NCBI GenBank assembly: GCA_001557505.1
Contig: LSAX01000002.1
Coordinates: 2,790,001 to 2,854,000, forward strand
Direction of reading: 5' to 3'
DNA length: 64,000 nt
From: Reticulascus tulasneorum
Taxonomy: Eukaryota; Ascomycota; Sordariomycetes; Glomerellales; Reticulascaceae
Below, piece by piece: positions 33,745 to 45,136 of the stretch. The translations under genes were made by a program, and so were the position numbers. Positions within the stretch are counted from its first letter, which is position 1. The number at the start of each line of letters is the position of its first letter. A model generated the notes under the pieces. It did not search any database. It saw only the letters and a program-made list of their open reading frames with translations, and was not told the origin of the DNA.

Positions 33745-34214
33745 AGTCAAATACGAGGGCTAGGCAGGTCTGGCTACAGGGCCGATCTCAAAGGGCATAC
33801 TTGATGTATACTAATAACTTGGATGGGCTTGGAAAGGTCTATAGCGATGGCGTTTTGGGCAGCTTGATAGCCGAGGATGATGGATCCGATCGGAAAGGCC
33901 TCGCTGTGACGGGGTGCGGTACCATAGCCGACTCAAAAATGACAGAAAGCTCGAAGACTCGAGCATGTTGAAAAGCAGAGTTGAGCTGATGGGCCAGACG
34001 CTTCCATGACTTCATTTTCTCGTGATATTCCAGACCAGACGCCTAATGTCAAACAATGCCAGATCTATTACCAGACCTTGACTCCAACTAGTTACCCAAG
34101 GCTCCAAGTTCACATTCTCTCTCTTCAGTGCACTACGTAATATTAGCCAAAGGATGCACTCCTCAAGGGGGCATTCTACTCACCACTGTGCTCAACTTGA
34201 AGACGCAAACGCCA
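33745..34214. other. Convergent intergenic region
   Basis: A 470 bp gap between the stop codons of cdc73 (+) and the small PPxY protein gene (-). No coding signal. Confidence 0.5.
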
Positions 34215-34586
34215 TCAATCCCGATCAGCCTCTAAGCAGATAAAGATTGAGAGCGCACAGCACGCTAAGGCAAGGAAAACACCAGCCTCCGGGGTGCGAG
34301 CCTGTCGGTGACGGGACCGGCTCTGTCCGCGGTGGTGTTCGGATTGCCAGCCGCCGTACGGGTCATGCCGCGAGTACGCCGGCGGCGGCTCCTGGACCTG
34401 CACCATTTCCATGCCGTGCTGTTGGCTGTAGACGTGGGGGACGACGGCGCGCTCATCCCCACTGTCGCACGAGTCCAGGTCTGAGCTGTGCGTGGATAAG
34501 GCTCTGGACCTGCCGCGGTGTTGGTGGCGAGAGCGGCTGCTGCGGCGCGCGTTATGGCGGCTGGGGGAAGAGTCTGGACGGACCAT
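34215..34586 (-). CDS. Small Arg/Ser-rich protein with PPAY motif and C-terminal hydrophobic segment
   Basis: A single-exon frame of 123 aa that I do not recognise. The N-terminal half is rich in Arg, Ser and His (SPSRHNARRSSRSRHQHRGR), followed by an acidic Ser/Asp patch (SSDLDSCDSGDERA). The segment VQEPPPAYSRHDPYGGW contains PPAY, the PPxY class of ligand for WW domains such as those of Rsp5/Nedd4 ubiquitin ligases. The C-terminus holds one hydrophobic stretch, AGVFLALACCALSIFICLEA, that could be a tail anchor. The layout (cytosolic PPxY plus a terminal membrane segment) resembles Rsp5 adaptors and is why I keep this frame despite its size. The last residues could be altered by an unrecognised intron. 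Function unknown. Confidence 0.5.
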   Translation of the reverse strand: MVRPDSSPSRHNARRSSRSRHQHRGRSRALSTHSSDLDSCDSGDERAVVPHVYSQQHGMEMVQVQEPPPAYSRHDPYGGWQSEHHRGQSRSRHRQARTPEAGVFLALACCALSIFICLEADRD

Positions 34587-35717
34587 CGCGGATATATGCG
34601 CACTTGAATGCTTGCGGTATTATTAAATGGATGATATTTGCGGTTTGAAGAGATGAAAACTCGAATGGATTGTTAAGTTGAGAGGTTTTGCCCGCAGCCT
34701 TATGGTAGGGGGTTCCTGGAGTCCATGTTTGCAGAGCCTCACTTTTCGGTGAGAGTCTCTGCCATGTCATTGGTAGCTGTTCGAAGCGCTTGCTCAAAGC
34801 TGCAGTCGAATAGCCGATCCTCCTCTGCCCCCCAATCAAGATGGATCAATGGAATTCTCCCAGCACTAGCCAAAAATTGTTGCCTTGGTCACTTATCGTG
34901 AAATTGGTCTTTTCACGTATTGCAGCACATTCAGGTATCATGAGCATCAAGAATGCGCCACAACACTGTTGTCGATCGTCACGGGGCCTAGTGTCTAGCA
35001 AACGAGATGATAGGATGAGCAACCGAGTCTGTGTTATTGTGTGTAAGCGATCATGGCTTGAACATGGCGCCGTCAACCAAGCATTCGACGACCTATCGCG
35101 GTGACGGACGGGAATGCCCAGTTTAAGGTTTCGAGCATCCGGCCCCGGCAGAAGAAGCAGGCAAGAAAAGCCTTTGGGTTCGAGTTCCCGCCTCAGCTGA
35201 ATAGGGAATAGAGTTTGAAAACTTTTCGATTCCTGATGCAGCATTGTGCTTCCCCGACATGCGGCTATGCCGCATCTAACAAAAGCTTAGATGGAGAAAA
35301 AAGCCTTTTTTTCTTGCTTTCTTTAAAATAAGAAAAGAGACCACTATTGGATGCCCCCGTTATCCCAATGCCTAGCCGCCGGACATCATTCCGACGCAGT
35401 TTGAGTTATCCAGGTCCCCCCGCCTGAGCTGCGCGGTGTTTGAACTCGCCAGATTCATATCCCGAAGCAACTACCGAACCTACCGAAAGCATATGTCGCC
35501 CCTTCTTCGGCCGTAGGGGACCTTGGTACGTGGTGACGTGGGGAAGACCGCAAGTGAACTGGTGGTATCTTGGGTGGCGAAGTGTTTTCGTATGTTTTTG
35601 GTGAATAATAGGCGAAGGTGGAAGGCACGTAGATACCTACATGGTATGGTAACCACCCACGCAGCATGCATCGAGGGCGCCGGTGATCATTGTTGCGCTG
35701 GCAGGGTTTCTCTGCAG

Positions 35718-35742
35718 GTCAAGGCAAAGGCAAAGGCAAAGC
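35718..35742. repeat. GGCAAA short tandem repeat
   Basis: Four copies of a 6 bp unit (AAGGCAAAGGCAAAGGCAAA) in intergenic DNA. Confidence 0.7.
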
Positions 35743-38700
35743 AGGCGAGTGGAACCGGGAAGATGTCACAACGTACCCGACAGTTTCTCTCAGAGACATG
35801 GATGCCATCTAAAGTTACCCAAGATATCGTGTAAGACAGTGTCTTGGTGAATTTGGTAATTGTCTAAAGGGCGATGCCAATATTCTGGCCTGATTCCCTG
35901 TCAATTCCATCTGTTACCCTTTGGCCCGAGTTCACGTAGTAAGCCGATCCTTTCCTCTATTACAAATACTCCATCCTTCGCCAGGTGGTGGTGACCGAGA
36001 CGCATATGCCCCCAACTCGGTCATGACAGACGCGCGGGGCGAACTAGTTAGATGCGGATCCATTACGGGTGCCCTGGGAGCTGAGTCGCCATCAACCACT
36101 AGCTCTACTAAGTACGTAGTTGAGCCCCGCCGACCACAACGTAAACCCTCTAGCGTGTGTGAGTCCGCGATGGTGCAACAATGGACAATCTCCTTATCGT
36201 CTCGACCACGCGAGACATGCGACCCGCAAATGCTGCTACCCGGGGTTGAGAAACGGCGCCTTCTCGGGAGGGGTGAGGCAGCGTGCATACGATGGGTCAT
36301 GCTCGTACTGCGTATAACAAACGGACGACACACAGACGAATGACGCGACTTCCCAAGGGGTCCAGAATGACGCCGAGCGTCGATGCAAGGAATGATACCC
36401 TGCGATGCAGCCTGCCGAGAAGGGTTGCACGCCGCGGCGAGGAACCGCTGTTTTCGTCGGCGAGAGTGGAGCCCCCCCGGATGCGGACTGTACTGGCGGA
36501 AACCGATATCCTATCGTGGGATGAGGTGGAGCTGAAGGGGGATGATGCACCGGAAACGGTCTGAGTTAGCTTGCGCGATCCGATGAGAGACAGTCGATGC
36601 CGCAGGTGCTGCAAGCCGCTGTGGTGGTTGGGGCTGGGAACATGTCATGACTTCATCGATGGCAACTCAACGAACGCAACCTGTATCAGGATCCACAAGC
36701 TTGGTTCCCGTGTCGCCTCGTAGTTGCCGTGCTCATCAGATGGATGACAGATCTAAACTGCAACCTCAGCTCGTGGCTGCATATTCGCTGTGTACATGTG
36801 TACTCCGTGGTACCTCAAAACCCGGGAGCTGGATTGCACACCCAGCTTGCATGAAGAGGGAATACACGACAAGTCTAGACTCGGTCTTGCCATTCCATTT
36901 GCGGGTGGTGCACCCGAGAGAGATCTTTGGAACTTCTAGAACTCCGGGGCAAACACGAGGATGATGGGCCTTCTCAAGCGTTGCTGCTATACCTTTCCCC
37001 TTGATCCCTGAACGAAACAGGTAGGTCAATTCGGCGGAGCGCAATCCGAGGATATCTGGCCCAGTGGCCTAGACGCCCAAAGGGTCAAACATACTCTCAA
37101 ATGAGGGTATCCATGTGCGGGCACTATCCACAGCGCGTGGCGTGCCAGGTCCAGCATTCCAAAGGAGAGCACATGGCAAAGTATCCGCTACCTGTGCTAT
37201 TTTCTGACTCGTACGATGTGGAGCCGGCCCCCCACCCTCGATAAATTGAAACCCGGTGCCCAGGCTGCTTACATCCGAGGTTTTGCAGCGCCTCTGGCGA
37301 CACAGAGAGGGTTTCCTAGGGTCTGACAGGACGGGTGCTGACTTGGACTGACCTGATCTTTTGGTTCTGATATCTGGAAGTTGGTTGCAATTGCTGATAA
37401 ACGAATTTCATGAACAACCGCGCTTAGTGGTGGAATATTCATTTACGTACAGAATTTCTTCCTGCAGTGCTGAGAATGCTCGGCGCGTTTTCCCGAGGCT
37501 CCATCATTGGGCTGGGCCTGAGAGCCGTGCCGCCTCCGTTCAATAACCCAAATCTCCCGGAGGAGTGAAAGGAGCGAGAACCATGGTATCTGAGCGGGTT
37601 CGCGATGATCTTGTGCGGCTACGAGGTGTGACAGATCTCGACTCTCCCAGGGTGCCACATGGCCTGATGTTTGCGCCCAGTGGTAGCAGATTGAGGCGCG
37701 GCTCTTACCGCATCTGCTCTTTTAATCTCTAGCTCTCGAAGATACGGCCGACAAGAGGGTACCACGTAGTAATTAGTCGGGACGAAATTTCTCCACACCC
37801 AAGCCGATGGGTCGAAGCATCGAGCGAAAAGGGTGAGCAAGGAAAGCCCCGGTCATGCCATGTGGCTTTTAGAGATTTTCCCGCGATCCCGTTTGCGCCG
37901 GTTCCTGTACTCAGAAAAGGGCGGTGGGCCCCTTTTGCGGTTCTGCTTCCACGAGCAATTTAAATTACTGACGGGGAAGAATCTAGGTGTTTCATGCTGC
38001 CTCGGCTGAGCGGCAGGCATGATGAGGTGTGTGGGAGACAGCTGTGCCAGAGTGCCAGGGGAGAGAGTTCTCTTTGTCATGGTCTGACTCCGCTTTCCGA
38101 GCTGAACGATATTTGATATTAAGACACACGAAGGGGGGAGGTCAAGATCCGCCCATTATTTCCTTTCTGGGTAGAGTGAGAATCCTTCTCCGGCCAGTTT
38201 GGACCATGCTTCCAGCGAGACTATCTCTTGGCATACAATCTCAAAGCTGGGCCTCTCTGGTCGTTCTCTCTATGACTGATCCGTTCTCTGGCATACTATG
38301 TATCCGCGTCCTAGTCCGTACGTAGTACGCACCTTGACACAAATAGGCACTTGCATCTTTAATCAAGCCAGCCCGGCCCCCGGTCTCGTGAATGATGGAC
38401 AGACGTTGTGTGGCTTTCAGGACCACGTGGCAATCTCCACAGTGCACAACCTAACCAGGGACGAGCGCCACCAGCCGATAGACCAGAATATCATTGCCTC
38501 TAATTGGGCGCTGGTGGACAGTGTAGCGTGACAGTTGCCCCTAAAGAGAGTCATTGGGACTACATAGTTCGCCCAATCTCATGGGATGGCTGGTCAATCT
38601 CAACCTCTCGTGTTCGTGGTTTCCGGCAACAGTACGTATCTGTGGTTGTCTGTATGGAAGCTTTTACAGACCTATCATCACCATCGAGACGCTTGCGAAA

Positions 38701-41700
38701 ACGAGATTGGGCCGGGCAGATTCGGGGTATGAAATTGGCCATCAAAGGGTTGCATGTTCCTCTCGTCGACGCGAAGGAGCCTGCCCCGTGCCTCCGACTT
38801 GCATTGGTTTCTCAGGTTCTACTTTAGGGCTTAATCTGGACCAAGCACTTATGGCTGGCTTCAATAGTTGCCTTGTAGTAAAATGAAGTCCTGTGTCGAT
38901 CCCTAATAGCGGCGGCTTTAAGTGCTGACTTTGCTGAGTGGCTTCGAACCAAAGAAACCCCGCCGCCGGTGCGGGCTTCTCTAAATTGAAGAAAACATGA
39001 TTTGTGCTAATAAGTAAGTGCCATTGGATTGGATTGTCTGGTAAGAAGGCCCCTCCGAGCCAATGGACGAGTTCTGACCCGATAGACTAACTGGAAAGCA
39101 ACCTTAAACGAAGGAGTTCGTTTTCAGCTGCAATTCTACAATTTCAATGTGGTTTCAGATTAGCAAAGCGGTTCTCATCTCATGGACGAGGAATCAATGG
39201 GCAGTGAAGTAAGATGAAAACCGAGAAGAACATAGCTATGACACATGACGCTATGTAGTTGTGCGATTGTATTTTATTATTATTTCGCAGTGTCTCAGGA
39301 TGAGGCGGAAGAAGCTGAACACAGGCGGAATGTGGTTCCAGCCTGGGTCGTCGTAGGTGCGTAGGTTCGCAGTCCAACCCTGCCATTTTGACCACATCGT
39401 GTACGTACATAGTAGTCAATCATGTATGTACATACTGTACTTACCTACCTACCCTGTACCAAATCATCCCGTCCACTAAAAACCACGTGGGAAGAAAAGA
39501 GGGGATGATGTCGCGAGGAAACGCCAGTGTCCATCCATCCCGTATCGTGGAAGATTTTCGCACGACACCCAAGAGGTGCATATGAAAACGACCAGTCATA
39601 AAACTATCCGCATTCTCACCCCATCCCATCTCCCCACCATTGGCCAGGCTGCTGCCAGCCCTTGTTCTGGAGAACGTCTTCGTGTGGTTTGGTGTTTGCA
39701 ACCGACCGCTGACCGCTCACATTCCAAGAACTCCACTACAACGGTGGGCAAGCGGTGAGAGGTCTTGGAATCTCTTGGTCTTCTTGGTATGAGCTGTCAA
39801 AATGCGGGAGGCAGTTTGCTCTGGTTCAAGGAATCTGGTCACGAGCGGGCTGCTGTGACACTACCTTACTAAAGAGGTACACACTTCGTTCGTTTAGCAT
39901 ACCACTTTTTCTTCAATTGTCTTAGGCTGAATATACCGTAAAACGTGGAAATTAGCCCCCCGACGGAAAAACGTGGGCGCGCGGTGGGAGATCGGCGCTG
40001 CCCCGTCTCTTACTATAGAAAAGAAATAAAGAAAAGAAAGATGAAAAGGCATGGCTCGCGCTATCAGGCGGCCAACTACATCTGGTGCTATGCCGCGCCT
40101 CTCTGTTTGTGGAGCTGCTACACCCCCATATGTGTACCAAGAAGTACGTGGGTACAATGCAATGCGACGATAAGCTTCGAAGTATATGTATGTCGGCGGG
40201 TCGTGTGTGCGGACCGGGGGGGAGGGGGATATGGCATTGCCTCACAGGGAGTGTGCTAACATCGAGAGTTGGGGCACGTTTTTTGATTAAAGCACAAAAA
40301 AGCACCCCACGAGATGGAAGGTAAGCCGCCCGTCTCTGCATCCGGGTACACGCCAGCAATTCATCCGTCCAATCGAGTCGTTGCCTCAGATGAGTTGAAA
40401 CATAACTTTAAGGGAAAGGACGCACGTGTGAGACCTGGCCATGTGGCTTTTGTTTGCTGGTTATTGGTTTATGGGAGGTGATTCCATGGGTGGTAGAGGG
40501 TAAATTCCGTATTTAAATTCATCCCAATATCCATGGGCCGAGGCGATACAGATTACAGGCAACAACTTACCCTACCGTGCCTACCTTACCGTAGTACACC
40601 ACTCGTATTGCCCCCTGGGGCCAGGCCATTGTCTCCTCGCCATAACTCAGGTTAGGTTCCTTGAATCTTGTACAGTACACAGTAATAGTTGATGCTCCTG
40701 TCTGTTGGAGTGAGTGACCGACTGACTCACCACGGAGTTGACGGCCGCTTCAGGGGTGTGATGACAGGCGAGCCCCCCCACCTCTAGTCGTCCAGGACAT
40801 GCGCGGAATGCCTTCATCGCAGGCTGTGATAAAAACGTCGTACTTAGTTAGGCACATGCATACATAGCAATACCGTTGGCGGTGTCGCAAAAAGGAACGC
40901 ATCTTGATTGATCCCTCCTTCTTGCGCAAGCAAGTACTGTACACAGGCTGGCACAAGGAGGGGATACCCTGGCTAGCGGACTGGCCTACTGCTCACTCAC
41001 TCCCCACAACTACACATGAGGCCTGCTAGTTGGCTGTAGCTATGCATCCCCATCCGTGGCATTCCTGTCGGATGCTCGCAGCCGCTGCCATAAGACGGCC
41101 ATAAGACCGATGATCGATCAGTCTCCGCTGCGCTTCTTGCTTGTAGAGCACGACACTTAACGGTTGGCGCCGAGGAAGGGGCGAGATGGGACCGGCCGGT
41201 AGCATGGCATACCTTACATATACGGAACAGCTCGCCTTTTGCCTTGCGCCCTGCACAAAAAGTACATGACAAACCTGCCTACTATATAATAAATATACTT
41301 GCCGAGGAGCCACTCTGGATGTTGCTGATTGAATAAAATCCACAAAATTCCCTCCGGTTTTCGAATCTCCCCATTCTTTCTTTCCTGGGCGAAAGCTTTT
41401 TCTTCTGGAACTCGAAAAGAAAAAAAAAAAAGGAAAAACACCAACTACCTAGGGCCTCTCCACTAGCCGCACGCACCTCGACATGATCTGAGACTTTGAC
41501 GATTGCACCCCCCTCCCCGACAATCAACCGATTTACGCCAGTCTCGTCCCCTGATCTTCATTCCAGTCGGAGGATATTCTGTCTGTCTTACAGCGGACCA
41601 TCCCCTCCACGGGAAGCGTGAAAGAGACATTTTCGCTATAATTGACCTCCCCAAAACAAGCGCAGTGCAAGGCCACCATCGAAACGCCAAACGTTTGAGA

Positions 41701-43462
41701 GCTGGCGGGCCTGGATCGCCAATTCCAAGCGTGGAAGGGAGGCCCCCGTCTTCTCCGAGATTTGATTCAATTGAGACCAGGTCAGCAACTCCATTTTCCC
41801 TCAAGTTTATGCGTTCTCTCCATCCACATGGCTCCAAAACTTCAATCAAACCCTGGGAACCCCAGGCCCGTGGCCGAACCAGCAATTGCTTCTAGAAGAC
41901 GTTGCCGGAGCATATGGAAGCGGGCAATGCAAATCATCCTTCTCCTCTTTTTTTCCTTTCTGGAGAAACACGAACGGGGCATTTCATCTTTGTGGACCCT
42001 TTTTCCATTCCGATTATCAATCCGGCCAAGCACACTGTGCGGGCGGGCCAATAGATCGATCCCCTGTTTTAGTCTTGACATCACTTTTGGTCTTTGAGAG
42101 GCTCAGGGCCAACAATGACATGGCTGCTATGTGTAAAGTCCTCTGGTGCTAACCGAACATCAGCCTCGTCTATCAGGAGGAATACCCCGAGAATCCAAGT
42201 GACTATAGAGCAACCAGCAAGGAAATAGGAGTGTCTCTGTTCCTCCGATGGTCTGAATTGACGGAGCTTGAAAATCACATCGACTTCGCGGCCCTGATGC
42301 AGTGTGGTGTTGGCCCGTGACCCGAACCACTACTCGAGTAGTGCAGCGCGCAGGCGTTCCTCTGTTAGGAAGCTGGATCATCTTCCGGCTTGCAAACGGT
42401 GCGCCAGGGATCACAGTTGGCGTTTTGTGGCGTTGAGCGTGTGAATTTTGGGCCAAGGAGAAAAGATCAGCAGCATTCAGGGGAGGAGAAAGAGAGAAAA
42501 AGACCCAGCGCCACAGGGACCTGAAGCCCGACGGGAATAACGAATAACGGGGTTGAAGAGGTCTCATCAAACATCTGCCACGGTGACACCGAATCGTTCG
42601 CTGGGCTCAACAGCCATCAGCCAATCCAGCAGCAAAGGTGCGTCATTGAAGTTTCATTACTGGTACGAGTTTGATATTATTGCATTATTTGCACTGCAGT
42701 ACAGCCAGTGGCTGCTGGGGTGAAGGGGGAAAAAACGCCTTTCATTCTGTCAAAAACATTTTTATTTTAAAAGAAAAAAACCCCCTTTTTGTTGGTTTCA
42801 GGGTCCTGTCGTCAGATCATTGGCGACCAGACATTCACACTTCGACGTGTTTCGTCCGCATTACCTGCAGGATTTGATTTCGATTATGGTGTGGCGCTGT
42901 TCCTGGTACCTAGTAGGTTCGGCCAGCGTGTGTGGGAAAGTGTCCCACCGTCATACCCTCCTATTACATGGACGCACACGGAAGTCACAGCACACTTTAG
43001 TGGTCTGTTGAGGGGATACAGTGCAAGGCACATGTTATTGACACTGGGTGTGTTCCCGAGCCTGAAGCGTGTCTGGTGGTCGTTCGATGTATCCGGTCGG
43101 GACCCCCCATGCATGGTGATGATGATGGAGAAAGCAAAAAGAAATATGGAAATGAGGGGGAATGCAAGTCGGGGACAGGGGTTTGGAAGCGTGGCAGCAA
43201 CGTGACGAGGTGAGGTCGACGCACATGCGCAGCGTGGCTTGCAGGGAAGATGCGGGCCCAAAACAGCCTGGCTCGGTGGAACACATCCCTGAAGCCACGC
43301 GCCGATCTGTCGGCCTGTGGTTGAAGTCGCAAGACTTCTATTTGGTGTTCCATGCCCCCTCCTCGCCATTCTGGGTCCCTGGCCGTACACTCTACATAGT
43401 ACGCAGTACGTACCCATACTTCCCCCCTTCCCCTCAGGACGGAGAGAGAGCATCCATCAGTT

Positions 43463-43498
43463 CTGCTGCTACTGCTGCTGCTGTTGCCGCTGCTGCTT
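43463..43498. repeat. CTG-type trinucleotide tract
   Basis: Imperfect (CTG)n of about twelve units within the desert upstream of flbA. Confidence 0.75.
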
Positions 43499-44226
43499 CT
43501 CTCCAGGCTGGCGTGGTGGGTGCTCCTCCAGGTGCACCACCGCATGCCTTACCACGCCTAGGGTTGCATGCTGGCCCACTGAGATGGGGCTATAACTGCT
43601 TTTCTCCACCCTCCCACACGAATCATCACCGCCTTTCACACAACCCAAGTTCGCATCCCATTCTCTCGACCCCTGCCTATTTCCTCCGGCAGCCCCACAA
43701 CCCTTTGGCACGGCGCCACACACCAGCGCCCAAAATTCTTGTAGGCATCTGCAGCACCATCTCCGCCGTCAGCCATTGCTGTCGTCGTCGCTGTATTGTG
43801 CGCAGTCTGGCAAACAAGAAGTGGCCTCTGCTTTGCCTGCCTGCTGTGCTCTCGTCTCGATTTACTCGTTGGCCAGGACTCCCATCTAGGAATGGGAGAG
43901 AGAGCAACGCAAAGAAAGCGGTCGACGAGGCGGCCCTTGGGGTAGCACATGCCGATGATGCCAGGTGCTGTCGATTTGCTACGCCCGCATTCCCCCTCCG
44001 ATTCCCACCCAGGAAGAGAGGTACCTTCAGATCCCGAACCCCCCCAGCAGCGAGTCACACAGCCAGTTTCCATGAATCGTACATATAATCTGCAGTTGCA
44101 GAAAAGCGGTGTTTCGTTGTACACATGTTCCAGTTTCCAATGCCTTATCCTACATATTAATGTCTGGGCAATGGTGCAAACGAGCCAGAGGGATTGCCTC
44201 CGCAACACGATGCACCGCTAGGCGGC

Positions 44227-44290
44227 TCCTGCTGTAACTGCTGCTGTAACTGCCGCTGCTGTAACTACCTACTGCCTGCTGCTGCTGCTT
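44227..44290. repeat. CTGTAACTG imperfect tandem repeat
   Basis: Three spaced copies of GCTGTAACT followed by a (CTG)n run, about 850 bp upstream of the flbA start. Possibly within its promoter or leader. Confidence 0.7.
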
Positions 44291-45136
44291 CTGCGTCTTT
44301 GTATTCAAATCTCGTCTCGCACAAAACGTGGTTTGCGAGTGTACTGCTACTTAGGCTTGACCGAGAAATACAAACCCGTGCCCGTGTAGAGACAGCCCTT
44401 TGTCCAATGGCAGATGATCGAAAAACACCACGGCTCGACGGAGAAAAAAGCTCAGTTCGCAAGCGCTCTGATCTTTGCAGAGTCCATGCCTATCTGTCTG
44501 TGGTGCTGTTGTTCATCGTGCACAGAGACGGAGAGGTCTCAGATCAAGCCCCAACCCGCTGTCTGAATTGCCCATTTGCACATCATCTTCAGAGGGCTGT
44601 GGAGGTCGCATTGGCAGGCTTGCGAAGAAGACCAGGTGAAGGAAGTCCAGGCCTGTCTTACCTGCTTCATTTCCAACCCACCCACAAGTGGATTCGTCTC
44701 GCGGGGCTTTATTAAGTTCATTTTTTGATTGCCTGCGGCCCATTCCTTTGAGTGCTGGGTGGAGTTTTTGCCCATGGTAGGGCCTTGTCGAAGCCTGGCT
44801 GGGGTCAGGGGTCCAACGGCAGTGGCAGTCCACTGAAAAAGTCGCCTGGCCCTTTTCACCAAGTCGAATAGTAAGGTACTTGCTACGCAGCGGCGTGGGC
44901 AATATATGGCCCCCTCCAAACCCGCTGCTGTAGCCTGTACCCCGACAAAGTACCCTCTACTTCCCAGGTTCGCACCTGGCCGCCGCCGCCCCATACTTAT
45001 CCCATATCCTCCTCCCGGCCCCTGTCTCTTCTCGTTTGCTCTCCACCACCCGCGTGCGCTCTTCTTTCCGTGTGGCCTTTTATTTGAACTCCCGTCTTCC
45101 TACCACACCCATTTCTGACCCTTCTTATTCCGTTAG

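Larger units (their letters stand above)
34587..45136. other. 10.5 kb gene desert upstream of the flbA-type gene
   Basis: No frame here shows a known domain or a chain of exons. The largest chance frame (43162-44088, plus) is low-complexity. Landmarks: a GGCAAA repeat near 35720, TACGTAGTA-type words (36107, 38317, 43393), TACCT motifs (39440, 40567), long pyrimidine or purine runs, and CTG/CTGTAA trinucleotide tracts at 43463-43498 and 44227-44290. The last 130 bp (45000-45136) is CT-rich, as in highly used fungal leaders. A minus-strand frame at 36614-36297 is Ser-rich, follows a CTAACTCAG acceptor-like site and could be a broken exon, but I cannot support it. Extended regulatory DNA or an unseen non-coding transcript for flbA is a reasonable guess. 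Confidence 0.55.

Noticed and set aside
35160..35205. T-loop-like GGTTCGAGTTCCC, considered as part of a tRNA gene
   Set aside because: The T-stem does not pair well, and no matching D-arm, anticodon arm or acceptor stem is found at tRNA spacing on either strand.
43162..44088. 308-codon plus-strand frame
   Set aside because: Driven by GC-rich and CTG-repeat sequence. It gives Ala/Pro/Arg-rich low-complexity peptide without domain or splice signals.
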